This document shows positions 45,773 to 55,127 of a DNA stretch of 64,000 nucleotides, in pieces. The stretch's first letter is position 1; every line of letters begins with the position of its first letter. This DNA is from Selenomonadaceae bacterium (lineage in GTDB: Bacteria > Bacillota > Negativicutes > Selenomonadales > Selenomonadaceae), in the NCBI GenBank assembly GCA_024698045.1, contig JAILRS010000030.1, positions 32,102 to 96,101 on the forward strand, read 5' to 3'. The notes beneath the pieces were generated by a model. The model did not search any database. It saw nothing but the letters and a program-made list of their open reading frames with translations, and had not been told where the DNA came from. The position numbers and the translations under genes are program-made.

Positions 45773-48700
45773 TTAAACATTAGCGATTTTAATTTTAATA
45801 CCTTCCGGTTCGCTTAATTCTTGTTCGTACAAATCAAACAGGTATTTCGCAATGTAAATAATTCTGTCCTCCTTGACGACGGACACAGTCACATTTTTCG
45901 TTTTACCGTTTTTTACCAACGGTGTGTACATTCTTGCTGTTCCTTTATGCGCATGACTTATCAATTTATCTTCATACGGTACGAGATAAAACCAACCTGT
46001 CATATCGCCGCTTACGGGAATATCTATCGCGTCGTCCCTCAATTCTTCGGGAATAAGATTTTCATCCAAATCATAAGAATCTACATAATCTTCATCGTTG
46101 CTCTGCATATCGATTGATAAATTTTCGGTAATTATATTTTCCTTCGTAGGTTTATGAATTTGAACATCTACCGCGGTGTCTTCCGTTCGCACTTCGTAAT
46201 ATTTTTCCGGCAAACCATAAACATTTACGTTTTGATGACTTGTAGAGAATGTATTTTTTTCAAGGTATTCCGAATCGCCAAACATCAATTCTTCAAGTTC
46301 GGATGACAAAATTTCCTTATAATCCCTTGCTTTTATCAGATGCTCGATTTTTTTTACCAGCGTGAGATTTGATATATTTTCGGTATCATCATCGGGCATG
46401 ACAATGAAGAGATAATCACGCGCTCGGCTGACAGAGACGTTGATTATATTTTTTTTGTTGAGAAACATCTCTTTTGAATTGGAAATGGTCGGCGGCGTAT
46501 TGAAGACGGAAAAAATAATATCGCATTCATCGCCTTGAAAGCCGTGTATCGTCCCGACTTGCACATTTATTTCTTGCGGAAGTTTTTCGGAAGAAATAAG
46601 CTTGTCTATCATATCCGCCTGCGCTTTGTAAGGTGCGATTATTCCGATTTTAAAAAGTTGTCCGCGATTATTTTTGGCTATTACTCCCGATAAATAACAC
46701 ACGTATTCAAAAGTAAACAGCGCGGAATAAATTTGATATGAACTGCTGTGCTGAAGTCTCTTACAGCGGTAAATGCTTTCATATTTACTGACGGGGAATT
46801 TTATAATGTTTAAGGCCTTTATTTCTAAATCCTTGCCGAAATTAATTCGACGTTGAGTATTTGCAGTGCGATAGTGTTTCAATATACCGTCATAGGCAAA
46901 ATTACCGAAGACTTCGCCGATATCGGGGATGCTCCTGTATTGCGTCGTAAGACATGTGACTTTGTATTTATGAGGAACGGTCTCGGGATTCGTGAATGAA
47001 TTTAAATTAACCAACGTATAAATATTTTCATCCTTCCAAAAATTAACGGAAGTAATCGGCTCGATTTGGAACGGATCGCCCGCAATAATGAATTTATTCG
47101 GCGTCTTTTTGTACAGAGGGAAAATAATATTTGCAAGCGGAATCATCGAGGCCTCATCAATTACTATATAATCCCAATTTATTTCCCTAAGGAATATTCT
47201 TTTATTATCTGGCATGAAGAAGTCATATGGAAATCTCACAATCGTTGCCACGGTGACATTTTTTTTCAACGTACGAATATCGAAAGTTTTATCCTTAAAT
47301 ACAGGGCTTTGCTCTATCGTTTCGTCACCCGTTGCGCCAAAACGTATCAACCATTCTTCATATGTTTTATCTGCGGATAATTCCATAATGCGCCTAACCA
47401 AAACATCTGCGGCTTTATTTGTCGGCGTGAGCACCAACACTTTGCAATTTTGATTCTTCATCATCGGAATTAATACATTTTTAGCCAGATGAGTAGTTTT
47501 GCCCGTCCCGGGAGGACCGAAGACAAATTCAATATCCTTGCAAAGATTTTCCCGTAAATCAAAATCGTCCGCCCAATCTTTTTCATCCGCCAATGAATGA
47601 AATTGATTTATCAATTCTTCAAGCAGGAATACCGGGCTTTTCGCGTCTATCGTTGCGGATGTAACTGTTGTCAAATCAATATTGGCAAGATCTTCGGCGT
47701 TCTTCATCTTCACGCGCAGAGTGTACGAAACTATATTTGCAACCTCTATCGGTACAGTTTTAGTATGATTGCCCATATGCAGTACAAGCGGAATATCGGC
47801 AAGATCTTCCATAAATTGCGGAATGTATCTGCTCGGATATTTTAAAACCAAAGTTCTTTTCGTGTTCGGTTCCCGTTCGACTTTGCCGAAACTTATTGAT
47901 ATTTCTCTGTTACCGAAATTTGATTCTTGGCTGTTAAGTTCTTCCATTTCAAGTAATGCTTTAAACCAACCATATGAATATTTCGGTGATTCGGTTGCCA
48001 ACGTTTGTAATTCTTCAAGCCGAATAATCTTTTCAATTTCTTCCGCGCTTTTTTCCTTGGCACGCTCGATTTTTTTAGTGTAGTCAATTGACTGCGGCGT
48101 ATATTCGTCTTCGTCATGCTCATCTTCCGCCGTGATTTTGTTTTCATCGACTTCGTTTAGTGTATCGGATTTATTTGCGTTGCGTGTTCGTTTGACTATA
48201 TCTTTTACTACATTGAGTTTGCTTATCGACTGATTATCGCTACCGTCACTTGGTTTTTCCGTTTCGCCGGCAAAAATATCATCTATATCGTTTCTGCCAT
48301 CGTTATTGATAGTTTTATTGTTGTCAGTGCAGACATTCGTTTCGTTATTTACATTTTCTGCCGCCCGTTGTTTTGCTTCCTTAAACTTTCTGAACTCCTC
48401 CAAATCATCTTCATTCTCGATACCGTATTCCTTCAGCTTATTGGCGAGAGCAATTTTTTTACGCTGATCTTCGGTTAAGTTGACACTATTATTTTTCTCG
48501 TCCTCGGTTTTAATCTCCAAAAAATTTATAAGGATACCGAATGCTTCGGAATTAGATTTATCGTATTTATCCGAGAGTGTTTCAACCGTTACATCGGCGG
48601 CTTTGACAAATTTTCCGTCCGAGTTTATCAACCATGCTTTATCTTTCAATAACAATTCGGTAGATGATTTAAATCCTTCCATTTTGTCTGCTCGGTAATG

Positions 48701-51034
48701 ATATTTGCGTGTACCATATAACGAAGCATTTAGATTACGATTTTTTTCAATAACTTTTAAAAGCCAATACCAAAGAATAACAGATTTATCTTCATCTTTT
48801 TTTAGTACTGTTTCTTCCGTTATCTCTTTACAACCGTCAAGAATTTTTTCATAGCATTCTATTTCATACTTTGCCCTCTGAGGAGGATTACCGTCAATTA
48901 ATTTAGGAACATCTATAGTAACTTTTTCTATTGCCGGTTCTTTTTTTACGCCCAACGCCGTCAGAAAATTTGTCAGTTGGTTTTTATTTTCTTTGCAGAC
49001 TAAATTCTCATAGTAAGATAAATATACGAACTGCGTATTTGCTTTTGTCTCGAAATATTTTCTTAGTTCACTTGTCGGCAGATACATATTCCTTCCAACG
49101 TCATAGTCTACTTTGTTATTATCCGAATAGCAGTATATCAAAAATTTACAGTCTTTTATCAAGTTTATAAGTTTATCGGCTTCGTCGTGAGGGGTTTCGC
49201 AATAATAATCAAAGAAAATTTTGAAATGCTCATCGCGATTTACGTTAACTTCATCCTGTTCATACTGAGACAAAATTGTGTTGTATATGTAGTCTTTACG
49301 TGAAGGCTTTTTTATCCCGAGTTCTTCGATAAAATTCTTGGTTTCCGTATTCTCTAAAAGTTTGCGCGATATGAACGTATATCCTTCGATTTTTTCAAAG
49401 TCGGGCAAGAATAATATCGACTGATTTTTAGAATCGAACGCCGCCGCCGCTTTTCCGTCTTCATCTATAAAGATTGGCTTATTGATTATCATTTTTTTTC
49501 TGTCTTTATTCTCTGAAATCCATGCATAAAATTTATGAAGCCAATCTATCGTTTGTTTCTCAATAAATTCCGCGGAAATGCCTTTGATATTTTCAAGATA
49601 ATGACGAACACCACTGCGCCCGTTTATTATGTTTTCTTCACTAATGCCGTAAATGTACGGTCTGATAATCGAATCAATATAAGACTTAGGCTTTTCGGAA
49701 GTTTTTTCCCTTGCAAGACTTGTGAATACCCAGCAAGCTTTGGGATTATCTACAATATCTCTGAGTTGTTCATTGTTAAACAGTTCCGCAATTTTAAGAG
49801 TCGACGCCCAATATGCGTTATCGGAATCTATATAACCGTCTACAGTCGGCAACAGTACCGAAGTTTTAAATTTATTTTTGATTTTCTCAAAGAACGGCAT
49901 GAAAGATATCCGGCTGTTATCAAGAGGATCGCTGAATTTATTTGAATCGAACGGAATAATTTTAATGATATCGTCGGTTATCAGTCTAATCGATTTTTCT
50001 TTGCCGATATCTCTGAGATATTCCATTGCATCGGCGGAAAGTTCGGCTAATTTATTTATCATATCTTCGTTGTGTTCTTCGCCCGCACGAATACTTTCGC
50101 GGCTGTCCGTCAACAAAAACGGCGCATGAACAATGAAATTTAATCCCGTAAATTCTTTGGTCGGGAAATAACAAAAGGCAGGTTTTGTGACAGGAATTAA
50201 CTGACTGTCCTTATTCATGAAGAAGCCTACGGAATAACGAAGATTGTTTTCGGTGCACGTACGTGAAAAAAGCCAAAGATATTCTATTTTATTTTGGTTA
50301 CCGCCGTTATTTTGAGTAAGAACAATATATTCCGCCGTCGTATCTCCTAAAATTTTTGTCTCTTTAATTTGTTTGGAATAATAACCGTGTACATTTCCGA
50401 AATTAAAATTGACGGATTTAATATTTTTGAGAAACAGCAAAGGATAAGACAGGTTCTTAAATTTATCGGAAATATAATCGTATGCTTTATCGGGTGTAAC
50501 GCGAGGACTGTCAAACGGAAATACAAACAATGTATTGCAATCACGTCTTGTCGGAAAATCATCATTCAATTCAACGGGAACAATTAGATTTTCTATATGG
50601 AATTTAAAATTTGGATCGTAAACGTGCGGAGTGGATGTATATTGAAATACGGCCTTGAACCCGACTCCGAATTTACCGATGGAGTTAATATCGTCATTTG
50701 CTTTGGTTGAATTACCTATCGAAGTTATTGCATTGATATCGCCCAGAGTATTATTTTCGGTATCTTCGTTTTCTTTTTTGGGGTCACTGATAGAAAAATG
50801 TCTTTTTCCGTCATGTCTGAAAATCAGGCGTTCTTTTTCGAGTGAGAATTCAACATCCGTAGCTTTGGCATCATCGGCGTTCTGTAAAAGTTCATAGATA
50901 AAATGTGCTTGATCCGAATATTTATCCACGATACTTCTTTCAATTCCTTTGACGCATGCTTCCTGCAAAACGTTTGCGATTTTTTTTCTGTCATCGGTTA
51001 ATGCATCAAAATATTTTTTTTCTTGGTCGTTCAT
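45773..51034 (-). CDS. Giant Hsp90-like (sacsin N-terminal) ATPase fused to SF1 helicase
   Basis: A 1753-residue protein. The N terminus has the GHKL/Hsp90-type ATP pocket as in sacsin: YELLQNADDA at 47-56 and GKFGVGFKAVF near 117-127. The middle is unassigned, with an acidic, low-complexity stretch around residues 870-960. The C-terminal third is an SF1 (UPF1/DNA2-type) helicase: Walker A GPPGTGKTT near 1172, VIDEAS near 1291, TTQYRS, VGTIHGFQGDE and VSVSRARDYLF. Similar fusions occur beside restriction and phosphorothioation genes. It converges on the BREX operon and shares its terminator. It may be the effector for unmodified DNA or an independent defence gene. The ribosome binding site is weak and a hairpin lies just upstream of the ATG. 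Confidence 0.85.
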   Translation of the reverse strand: MNDQEKKYFDALTDDRKKIANVLQEACVKGIERSIVDKYSDQAHFIYELLQNADDAKATDVEFSLEKERLIFRHDGKRHFSISDPKKENEDTENNTLGDINAITSIGNSTKANDDINSIGKFGVGFKAVFQYTSTPHVYDPNFKFHIENLIVPVELNDDFPTRRDCNTLFVFPFDSPRVTPDKAYDYISDKFKNLSYPLLFLKNIKSVNFNFGNVHGYYSKQIKETKILGDTTAEYIVLTQNNGGNQNKIEYLWLFSRTCTENNLRYSVGFFMNKDSQLIPVTKPAFCYFPTKEFTGLNFIVHAPFLLTDSRESIRAGEEHNEDMINKLAELSADAMEYLRDIGKEKSIRLITDDIIKIIPFDSNKFSDPLDNSRISFMPFFEKIKNKFKTSVLLPTVDGYIDSDNAYWASTLKIAELFNNEQLRDIVDNPKACWVFTSLAREKTSEKPKSYIDSIIRPYIYGISEENIINGRSGVRHYLENIKGISAEFIEKQTIDWLHKFYAWISENKDRKKMIINKPIFIDEDGKAAAAFDSKNQSILFLPDFEKIEGYTFISRKLLENTETKNFIEELGIKKPSRKDYIYNTILSQYEQDEVNVNRDEHFKIFFDYYCETPHDEADKLINLIKDCKFLIYCYSDNNKVDYDVGRNMYLPTSELRKYFETKANTQFVYLSYYENLVCKENKNQLTNFLTALGVKKEPAIEKVTIDVPKLIDGNPPQRAKYEIECYEKILDGCKEITEETVLKKDEDKSVILWYWLLKVIEKNRNLNASLYGTRKYHYRADKMEGFKSSTELLLKDKAWLINSDGKFVKAADVTVETLSDKYDKSNSEAFGILINFLEIKTEDEKNNSVNLTEDQRKKIALANKLKEYGIENEDDLEEFRKFKEAKQRAAENVNNETNVCTDNNKTINNDGRNDIDDIFAGETEKPSDGSDNQSISKLNVVKDIVKRTRNANKSDTLNEVDENKITAEDEHDEDEYTPQSIDYTKKIERAKEKSAEEIEKIIRLEELQTLATESPKYSYGWFKALLEMEELNSQESNFGNREISISFGKVEREPNTKRTLVLKYPSRYIPQFMEDLADIPLVLHMGNHTKTVPIEVANIVSYTLRVKMKNAEDLANIDLTTVTSATIDAKSPVFLLEELINQFHSLADEKDWADDFDLRENLCKDIEFVFGPPGTGKTTHLAKNVLIPMMKNQNCKVLVLTPTNKAADVLVRRIMELSADKTYEEWLIRFGATGDETIEQSPVFKDKTFDIRTLKKNVTVATIVRFPYDFFMPDNKRIFLREINWDYIVIDEASMIPLANIIFPLYKKTPNKFIIAGDPFQIEPITSVNFWKDENIYTLVNLNSFTNPETVPHKYKVTCLTTQYRSIPDIGEVFGNFAYDGILKHYRTANTQRRINFGKDLEIKALNIIKFPVSKYESIYRCKRLQHSSSYQIYSALFTFEYVCYLSGVIAKNNRGQLFKIGIIAPYKAQADMIDKLISSEKLPQEINVQVGTIHGFQGDECDIIFSVFNTPPTISNSKEMFLNKKNIINVSVSRARDYLFIVMPDDDTENISNLTLVKKIEHLIKARDYKEILSSELEELMFGDSEYLEKNTFSTSHQNVNVYGLPEKYYEVRTEDTAVDVQIHKPTKENIITENLSIDMQSNDEDYVDSYDLDENLIPEELRDDAIDIPVSGDMTGWFYLVPYEDKLISHAHKGTARMYTPLVKNGKTKNVTVSVVKEDRIIYIAKYLFDLYEQELSEPEGIKIKIANV

Positions 51035-51040
51035 AACAAC

Positions 51041-51069
51041 AGAGCGACAATTTATAAATAAATCGCTCT
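51041..51069 (-). promoter_or_regulatory. Hairpin in the leader of the Hsp90/helicase gene
   Basis: AGAGCGA and TCGCTCT form a perfect 7-bp stem around an A/T-rich 15-nt loop, ending 6 nt before the ATG, where a ribosome binding site should be. It could be an operator or a translational control hairpin. Confidence 0.4.
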
Positions 51070-51172
51070 CGTCACTTCCTTTATTATTAATGAAGTAAAT
51101 TTTGTCTACTACCGCATAAATTTTCTACAAGCACATTTAATTTCCTTTTTGTGAAAAGGAAAATTAAACACG

Positions 51173-51199
51173 AAAAAAGCCCCGACCGAAATCGGGACT
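51173..51199 (-). terminator. Terminator of the (now broken) tRNA-Arg
   Basis: On the minus strand GTCCCGA and TCGGGGC pair around a short loop, followed by TTTTTT, 15 nt after the tRNA-Arg CCA end. It looks like the original downstream flank of the tRNA gene. Confidence 0.75.
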
Positions 51200-51213
51200 T
51201 TATTATTTTCAAA

Positions 51214-51258
51214 TGGCGCGTCCGGCGTGACTCGAACACGCGACCCACGGCTTAGAAG
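51214..51258 (-). other. 3' half of tRNA-Arg(UCU): integrative element attachment site
   Basis: Read on the minus strand, the sequence from the anticodon loop (CTTCTAA, anticodon UCT) through a perfect T arm (GCGTG/CACGC), the acceptor 3' strand CGGACGC and CCA is intact. Everything 5' of the anticodon loop is replaced by unrelated sequence that cannot form the anticodon, D or acceptor stems. This is the att core left when a tyrosine-integrase element inserts in a tRNA 3' end. With the native terminator to the left, the element lies to the right of this site, and the complete tRNA should be outside the window. Confidence 0.75.
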
Positions 51259-51310
51259 TTCGATTGGAGCCGATTTCGTATCGTCCGCATATTCCGAGAA
51301 GTCTTGTATA

Positions 51311-52600
51311 TCAAGGTTCCGTCGAGTTCGTCCGTTGCAATTTTTCCGCCGAATTCGGCGATTTTTTCTGCTGTGGACCCACAAATGGACCCACTAAAAT
51401 TTCTGATACAGACGAATTGACGTTGAGAAATTTTACGCCACGACTACAATCTCCGTGTATGTTAGACAATACGCGAATCCCTGCAGAGGAGATGTACTCA
51501 AGCTTTGAACAATCGATTTCCACTCCATCAATGACATTAACGTTCTTTTCCGATTCCCACGCCGTCAAAATCTTCGGCGCGGATATGCTGTCAACTCTGC
51601 CGCGCAAAGTCAGCCGTAAAATTCCGTTTTCGAGAGCGTAACTCATCTCGAAATGTTGTTGCTTTTGAACTGCTTGAGGCTTTCGCGTGTCGTCAAGAGT
51701 GATGACCCAATAATTGCAACGGCGCATGGCTTCTTTGAAGCGCAGAATTTGTTCCGACGTGAGCTGATTATAAACGCTGAGTTCGGGCATATACTCCGCC
51801 AAATTGATTCGTTCGGCTTTCAGTCCGTGTTTTGCCAAAAGAGCATTCGCCGTTTTTCGGGAGCCGATTACGTCCGCCTCGTCCAAGATGAAGGAATTGA
51901 ATAATTCGACAATGCCCGCCTGTCTACTTGCGGCGTTCCCAGTTGTCGCCAGCTTAGCAAGCGAACTTTCGCCGAACACTGAACAAAAAGTTTCGATAAA
52001 CTGCAACTTAACCTCCGGATCAGGCGTTATCCAGCAACCGCCGTGAATTTCCAACAAATTGCGGACGTTGTCGATGACGGTGTCGACTTCGTTTTCAGTG
52101 AAGTACATCATCATGCCTTCCGTCGTAATGCACAGCGGCTCGTCAATATCACGCAATGCCGCTTCAAGTGATTCGTAATTTGTGGCATCAACTTCGCAAA
52201 AGGTCATACGCTCCGAATGATTAGCAAGGGAGCGAATAATCGGCGCAATTTCCTGCACAACGATTGGCAAATCCAGTCCGACAAAACGCAGACCTTTTCG
52301 AGTTAAATGAAGAGCTTTCGGCGTGTAACCGCAAGGCAAATCCACGCATGTACGATAACCGCAATCCTCAATCAATCGGCACATGGTGCGATATTTTGCC
52401 TCAACCACAATGGCATTTCCGAGAATCGTATCGGAATCCGCCATGCTTCGGAGCGGCTGATTGTCTTCCAGTTCCAAGCAACGGACGATTGAATCAGCGT
52501 CGGAAATTCCCGCTCGTGCCATTAAACAAATTGCTGTTTTTGCCGTCAAGAATACAGGATTGGTTCGCGCCTGTGCGCTGTAATCAACTTCATGATTCAT
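51311..52600 (-). CDS. SAM-dependent methyltransferase with truncated C-terminal STAS domain
   Basis: A 429-residue protein. Residues about 1-300 are a class I methyltransferase of the leucine-carboxyl-methyltransferase-like group (VDLPCGYTPKALHL, FVGLDLP, ITTEGMMMYF). Residues about 325-400 begin a STAS anti-anti-sigma-like domain (LRLTLRGRVDSISAPKIL, IDCSKLEYISSAGIRVLSNI). After SSVSEIL, where the last STAS helix should follow, the chain instead reads VGPFVGPQQKKSPNS and ends. That tail looks like the end of an unrelated gene, possibly an integrase beside the tRNA site. The ATG overlaps the stop of the gene upstream (ATGA). Substrate unknown. Confidence 0.72.
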   Translation of the reverse strand: MNHEVDYSAQARTNPVFLTAKTAICLMARAGISDADSIVRCLELEDNQPLRSMADSDTILGNAIVVEAKYRTMCRLIEDCGYRTCVDLPCGYTPKALHLTRKGLRFVGLDLPIVVQEIAPIIRSLANHSERMTFCEVDATNYESLEAALRDIDEPLCITTEGMMMYFTENEVDTVIDNVRNLLEIHGGCWITPDPEVKLQFIETFCSVFGESSLAKLATTGNAASRQAGIVELFNSFILDEADVIGSRKTANALLAKHGLKAERINLAEYMPELSVYNQLTSEQILRFKEAMRRCNYWVITLDDTRKPQAVQKQQHFEMSYALENGILRLTLRGRVDSISAPKILTAWESEKNVNVIDGVEIDCSKLEYISSAGIRVLSNIHGDCSRGVKFLNVNSSVSEILVGPFVGPQQKKSPNSAEKLQRTNSTEP

Positions 52601-52845
52601 GATGTCAAACTCCCGCTTGTCATTCCGTATTCGAGATTTTCGGGCGTGGTGTAGATCGTCTGAATGTCTCCCGTGCGTATTTGCATTTCCAAAAGTTCGC
52701 TTGAAGATTTGCCCGTAAACTTGACAACTGCAGAGCGAATGTTTGCACCGTCCTCCCAATCAATGTCGGAAAGACCTATCCATTGGTCGGGATACTTTTC
52801 TGCTATCTCGTTCCATGTCAATCTTTGCTTATCCATGACGCTCAC
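52597..52845 (-). CDS. Small DUF5678-like protein
   Basis: An 82-residue soluble protein with the pattern WNEIAEKYPDQWIGLSDIDW followed by IRSAVVKFTGKSSSEL, resembling DUF5678 proteins. It is coupled to the methyltransferase-STAS gene by an ATGA overlap, so the pair form a small operon. A GGAGG lies 8 nt before the start. Its role is not known. The sequence upstream of its ribosome binding site becomes repeat copy A. Confidence 0.65.
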   Translation of the reverse strand: MSVMDKQRLTWNEIAEKYPDQWIGLSDIDWEDGANIRSAVVKFTGKSSSELLEMQIRTGDIQTIYTTPENLEYGMTSGSLTS

Positions 52846-52846
52846 C

Positions 52847-53170
52847 TCCGAAAAATCTGTAAGCGGATTTTATCATAGAAATTTCTTTGTGACCACTGAT
52901 TCAACAAGAAATTAAAAGCGATGCACAAATTCGTCCGTCGCGCTTGAAATTTTGCATTGATCCACGCCTAAAAAATCGGCTGATTTCGTCCACTGTCTGT
53001 CCGTCCGTGGAAAAAATCCCTGGCTGTCAACAACCGTTCCATTGCTTATATTCGGCGGACGAAACGGACGAACGGACGAGCCGCCAATTCAAAAAATAAA
53101 AGCGGACGAGTAATTAGCTCGTCAACCTTAAACGTAAGTTGTCATCGAAAAATACCCTGCAGAGCGTTGA
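52847..53170. repeat. Direct repeat copy A (integrase 3' end and flank)
   Basis: This stretch and 59849-60097 share a common order of sequence: TCCGAAAAATCT at the left end, a shared GCGATGCACAAAT block in the middle, and a roughly 76-bp segment at about 90 percent identity at the right (53091-53167 against 60018-60095). The right end encodes ALQGIFR-stop in both copies. Copy A has about 75 extra bases in the middle. It fills the gap between the small DUF5678-like gene and the restriction enzyme gene. Confidence 0.85.
53091..53123 (-). terminator. Terminator in repeat copy A
   Basis: On the minus strand a GACGAG/CTCGTC stem with a 7-nt A/T loop is followed by a T-rich tract. It ends the restriction-modification operon and is the same element that ends the integrase gene in copy B. 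Confidence 0.7.
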
Positions 53171-55127
53171 AGATACAAATATTCCTCCATTCACGTGGAG
53201 CAAGTTTGGATTGAAAAGCCGCCTCAAATATTTCGTAGAGTTTCTCGTAGCGAAGATGATTTTTGATGATATTCTTTAAGTCGTCAATTTGCAGTGGAAT
53301 AATCTTCATGCCCTCAATAAAATTGTTGTCGTCAGCTGTATCGTAGTATCGTTGATTTTTACGTCCTCTAAAATCAGAGACAACATTGATGTTCAAATCG
53401 TTTGTAGCAAAGACACAGTAAGAATTCAAATTGTGAGTGCGGAGTATGTGATTGCCGAGATGTCTGGAAACAGGCTCCATTTCCATGCGCCGCTGATTGG
53501 TTCGGTCAGCCAGTGTCGCTTCAAGCAAAAGCGAATGAGCAGGATATACGGCAGATTTCGGATATTCGTAGACAATATCGGCTTCACCGCCCACCGCATG
53601 AGTTTTGGGCAACAAATCTGCGTCGAGCGAAAGTTTCATGTAGTCAAGGATTTTGCCCTGCCGATTGCTGATTTTGTACCAAAGGATTCCGAGGACGTAT
53701 TCAAAGATCGTCGGAATGTCAGCGTTATCCGTCACCAGCTTTTGAATTTCGTCGTCGGCTCTTTCGCCGATGAGGTTTAAGAGGCTCAAGATTTTCTCGT
53801 CGGTGAATTTGGAGTCAATCAGGTGATTAAGTCGGATGTAGCGTTGGCGGTCTAAAATTTCTCCGGCGTCTTTCAGTGACTGTAACTTCAGTGCGAATTC
53901 TCGGTTAATGCCGTCAAGAATAACGTTTTCATTTGGACGGAGGAACGCCGCAATGTCTTCCAATCGACAATTCACTTGCAATAACGGCGAGTCGTCAAAG
54001 GCAATACCCAACAACCTGTCGCAAATCGGAGCGAAGTAATGACGCGGAATGGTGTCGAGCACGACTTTTCCGTCGGCAAACAGAATAACGTCTGCGGTCT
54101 TCATGTATCTACGATTGAGGTCGAAATAATCTTCAAGGCTCCGCTTGGCTTTAATTACGTGCATTAGGGCGAAAAACGTCCGACGAAATTTTTCCTCTGT
54201 GTCAGCGTCATTAAAACGATTGACTTGCAAACAATCCAACGGAGCTTTTTTTATTTTGGTGAGGCTGTTATCGCCGAAAAGATACCGTTGCCAAAGCTTG
54301 CCGGTGTTCGTGAGATGTTTAAGTGCAAGAACTATCTCGTTGACGGCAATTTCATTGCGTTCCAAATAAAATTTGTGGAGCGCGTCGTAAAGCGGAAAAT
54401 AAGCTTTGTCGTACTGCCGACTTTTTCTGTTTATGCCGACGTTGGCGATAACATCTGCCGTTACAGTTTCGGCGCGAAGGAAATATTTCAGCGCGGCTTT
54501 GTAATTGTCCCTTGCCATAAGACGCGCCAAAATTATTTCGTCAATGGTGGTCAAATTATTTCGCAAAGCTTTTATCTTGTCGACGGCGTCTAATGTGCTT
54601 TGCCTGTTAATGCTCAACGGCAACAAGTGAGTGAACTCTTCATACGATAGCCCGCCAAGTTTCGTGATGAGATAAACCGTGACGATGAAGGGGCGCACTT
54701 GATCCATGTCGACTTTGACGGACGTTTTCAAGAGTTGCTTGAGGTAGATAAAACTGTCGGCGGGAATGCCCAACGAATTATCGACGGAAAAATCATTTCG
54801 TTTGCTAATGTTCAAAAGTTGTTTGCCGACTTCGGTAAGCCTACGATTGTCGTCAATTAATCCGAGCGACACCAAGCCGGATGTCTTTTCGCGAGCATCT
54901 TTGGGCTTATTGTTGGCGTTTCCGGAAATGAATCCGACTTCGTGCAGAAAATTATAGTAAGCTGTCTGAATTTTGTCGTTGCCGTTCCAGTCTTTGCCGA
55001 CGTTTTCTTTCAGCGACCAAAAATCGCGTAGCAAAGCAAGTTGCTGTTCAATCTTTTTGTTGAAATTTTTTGTGCGGAAGCTGGTAGTGCCCAAGCTCCA
55101 ATAAAAACTTTTGTATTGCAGATTCAA
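53142..55127 (-). CDS. AlwI-family type II restriction endonuclease
   Basis: A 661-residue protein of the AlwI family, whose members cut outside a short asymmetric site. A long helical N-terminal part (WSLGTTSFRTKNF start block) leads to a C-terminal nuclease core with GGEADIVYEY and LLLEATL (about residues 516-540), matching the metal-binding E/D...ExK-like pattern. The last residues (NALQGIFR) are identical to the end of the decayed integrase at 60069, so the 3' end was probably joined to integrase sequence by recombination. The TTG start overlaps the upstream methylase stop. Two adenine methylases upstream fit a non-palindromic target such as GGATC; the target is inferred. Confidence 0.82.
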   Translation of the reverse strand: MNLQYKSFYWSLGTTSFRTKNFNKKIEQQLALLRDFWSLKENVGKDWNGNDKIQTAYYNFLHEVGFISGNANNKPKDAREKTSGLVSLGLIDDNRRLTEVGKQLLNISKRNDFSVDNSLGIPADSFIYLKQLLKTSVKVDMDQVRPFIVTVYLITKLGGLSYEEFTHLLPLSINRQSTLDAVDKIKALRNNLTTIDEIILARLMARDNYKAALKYFLRAETVTADVIANVGINRKSRQYDKAYFPLYDALHKFYLERNEIAVNEIVLALKHLTNTGKLWQRYLFGDNSLTKIKKAPLDCLQVNRFNDADTEEKFRRTFFALMHVIKAKRSLEDYFDLNRRYMKTADVILFADGKVVLDTIPRHYFAPICDRLLGIAFDDSPLLQVNCRLEDIAAFLRPNENVILDGINREFALKLQSLKDAGEILDRQRYIRLNHLIDSKFTDEKILSLLNLIGERADDEIQKLVTDNADIPTIFEYVLGILWYKISNRQGKILDYMKLSLDADLLPKTHAVGGEADIVYEYPKSAVYPAHSLLLEATLADRTNQRRMEMEPVSRHLGNHILRTHNLNSYCVFATNDLNINVVSDFRGRKNQRYYDTADDNNFIEGMKIIPLQIDDLKNIIKNHLRYEKLYEIFEAAFQSKLAPREWRNICIFNALQGIFR

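Noticed and set aside
51109..51384. An open frame running across the tRNA-Arg fragment
   Set aside because: It overlaps the conserved tRNA 3' half and terminator and has no ribosome binding site; it is a chance frame.
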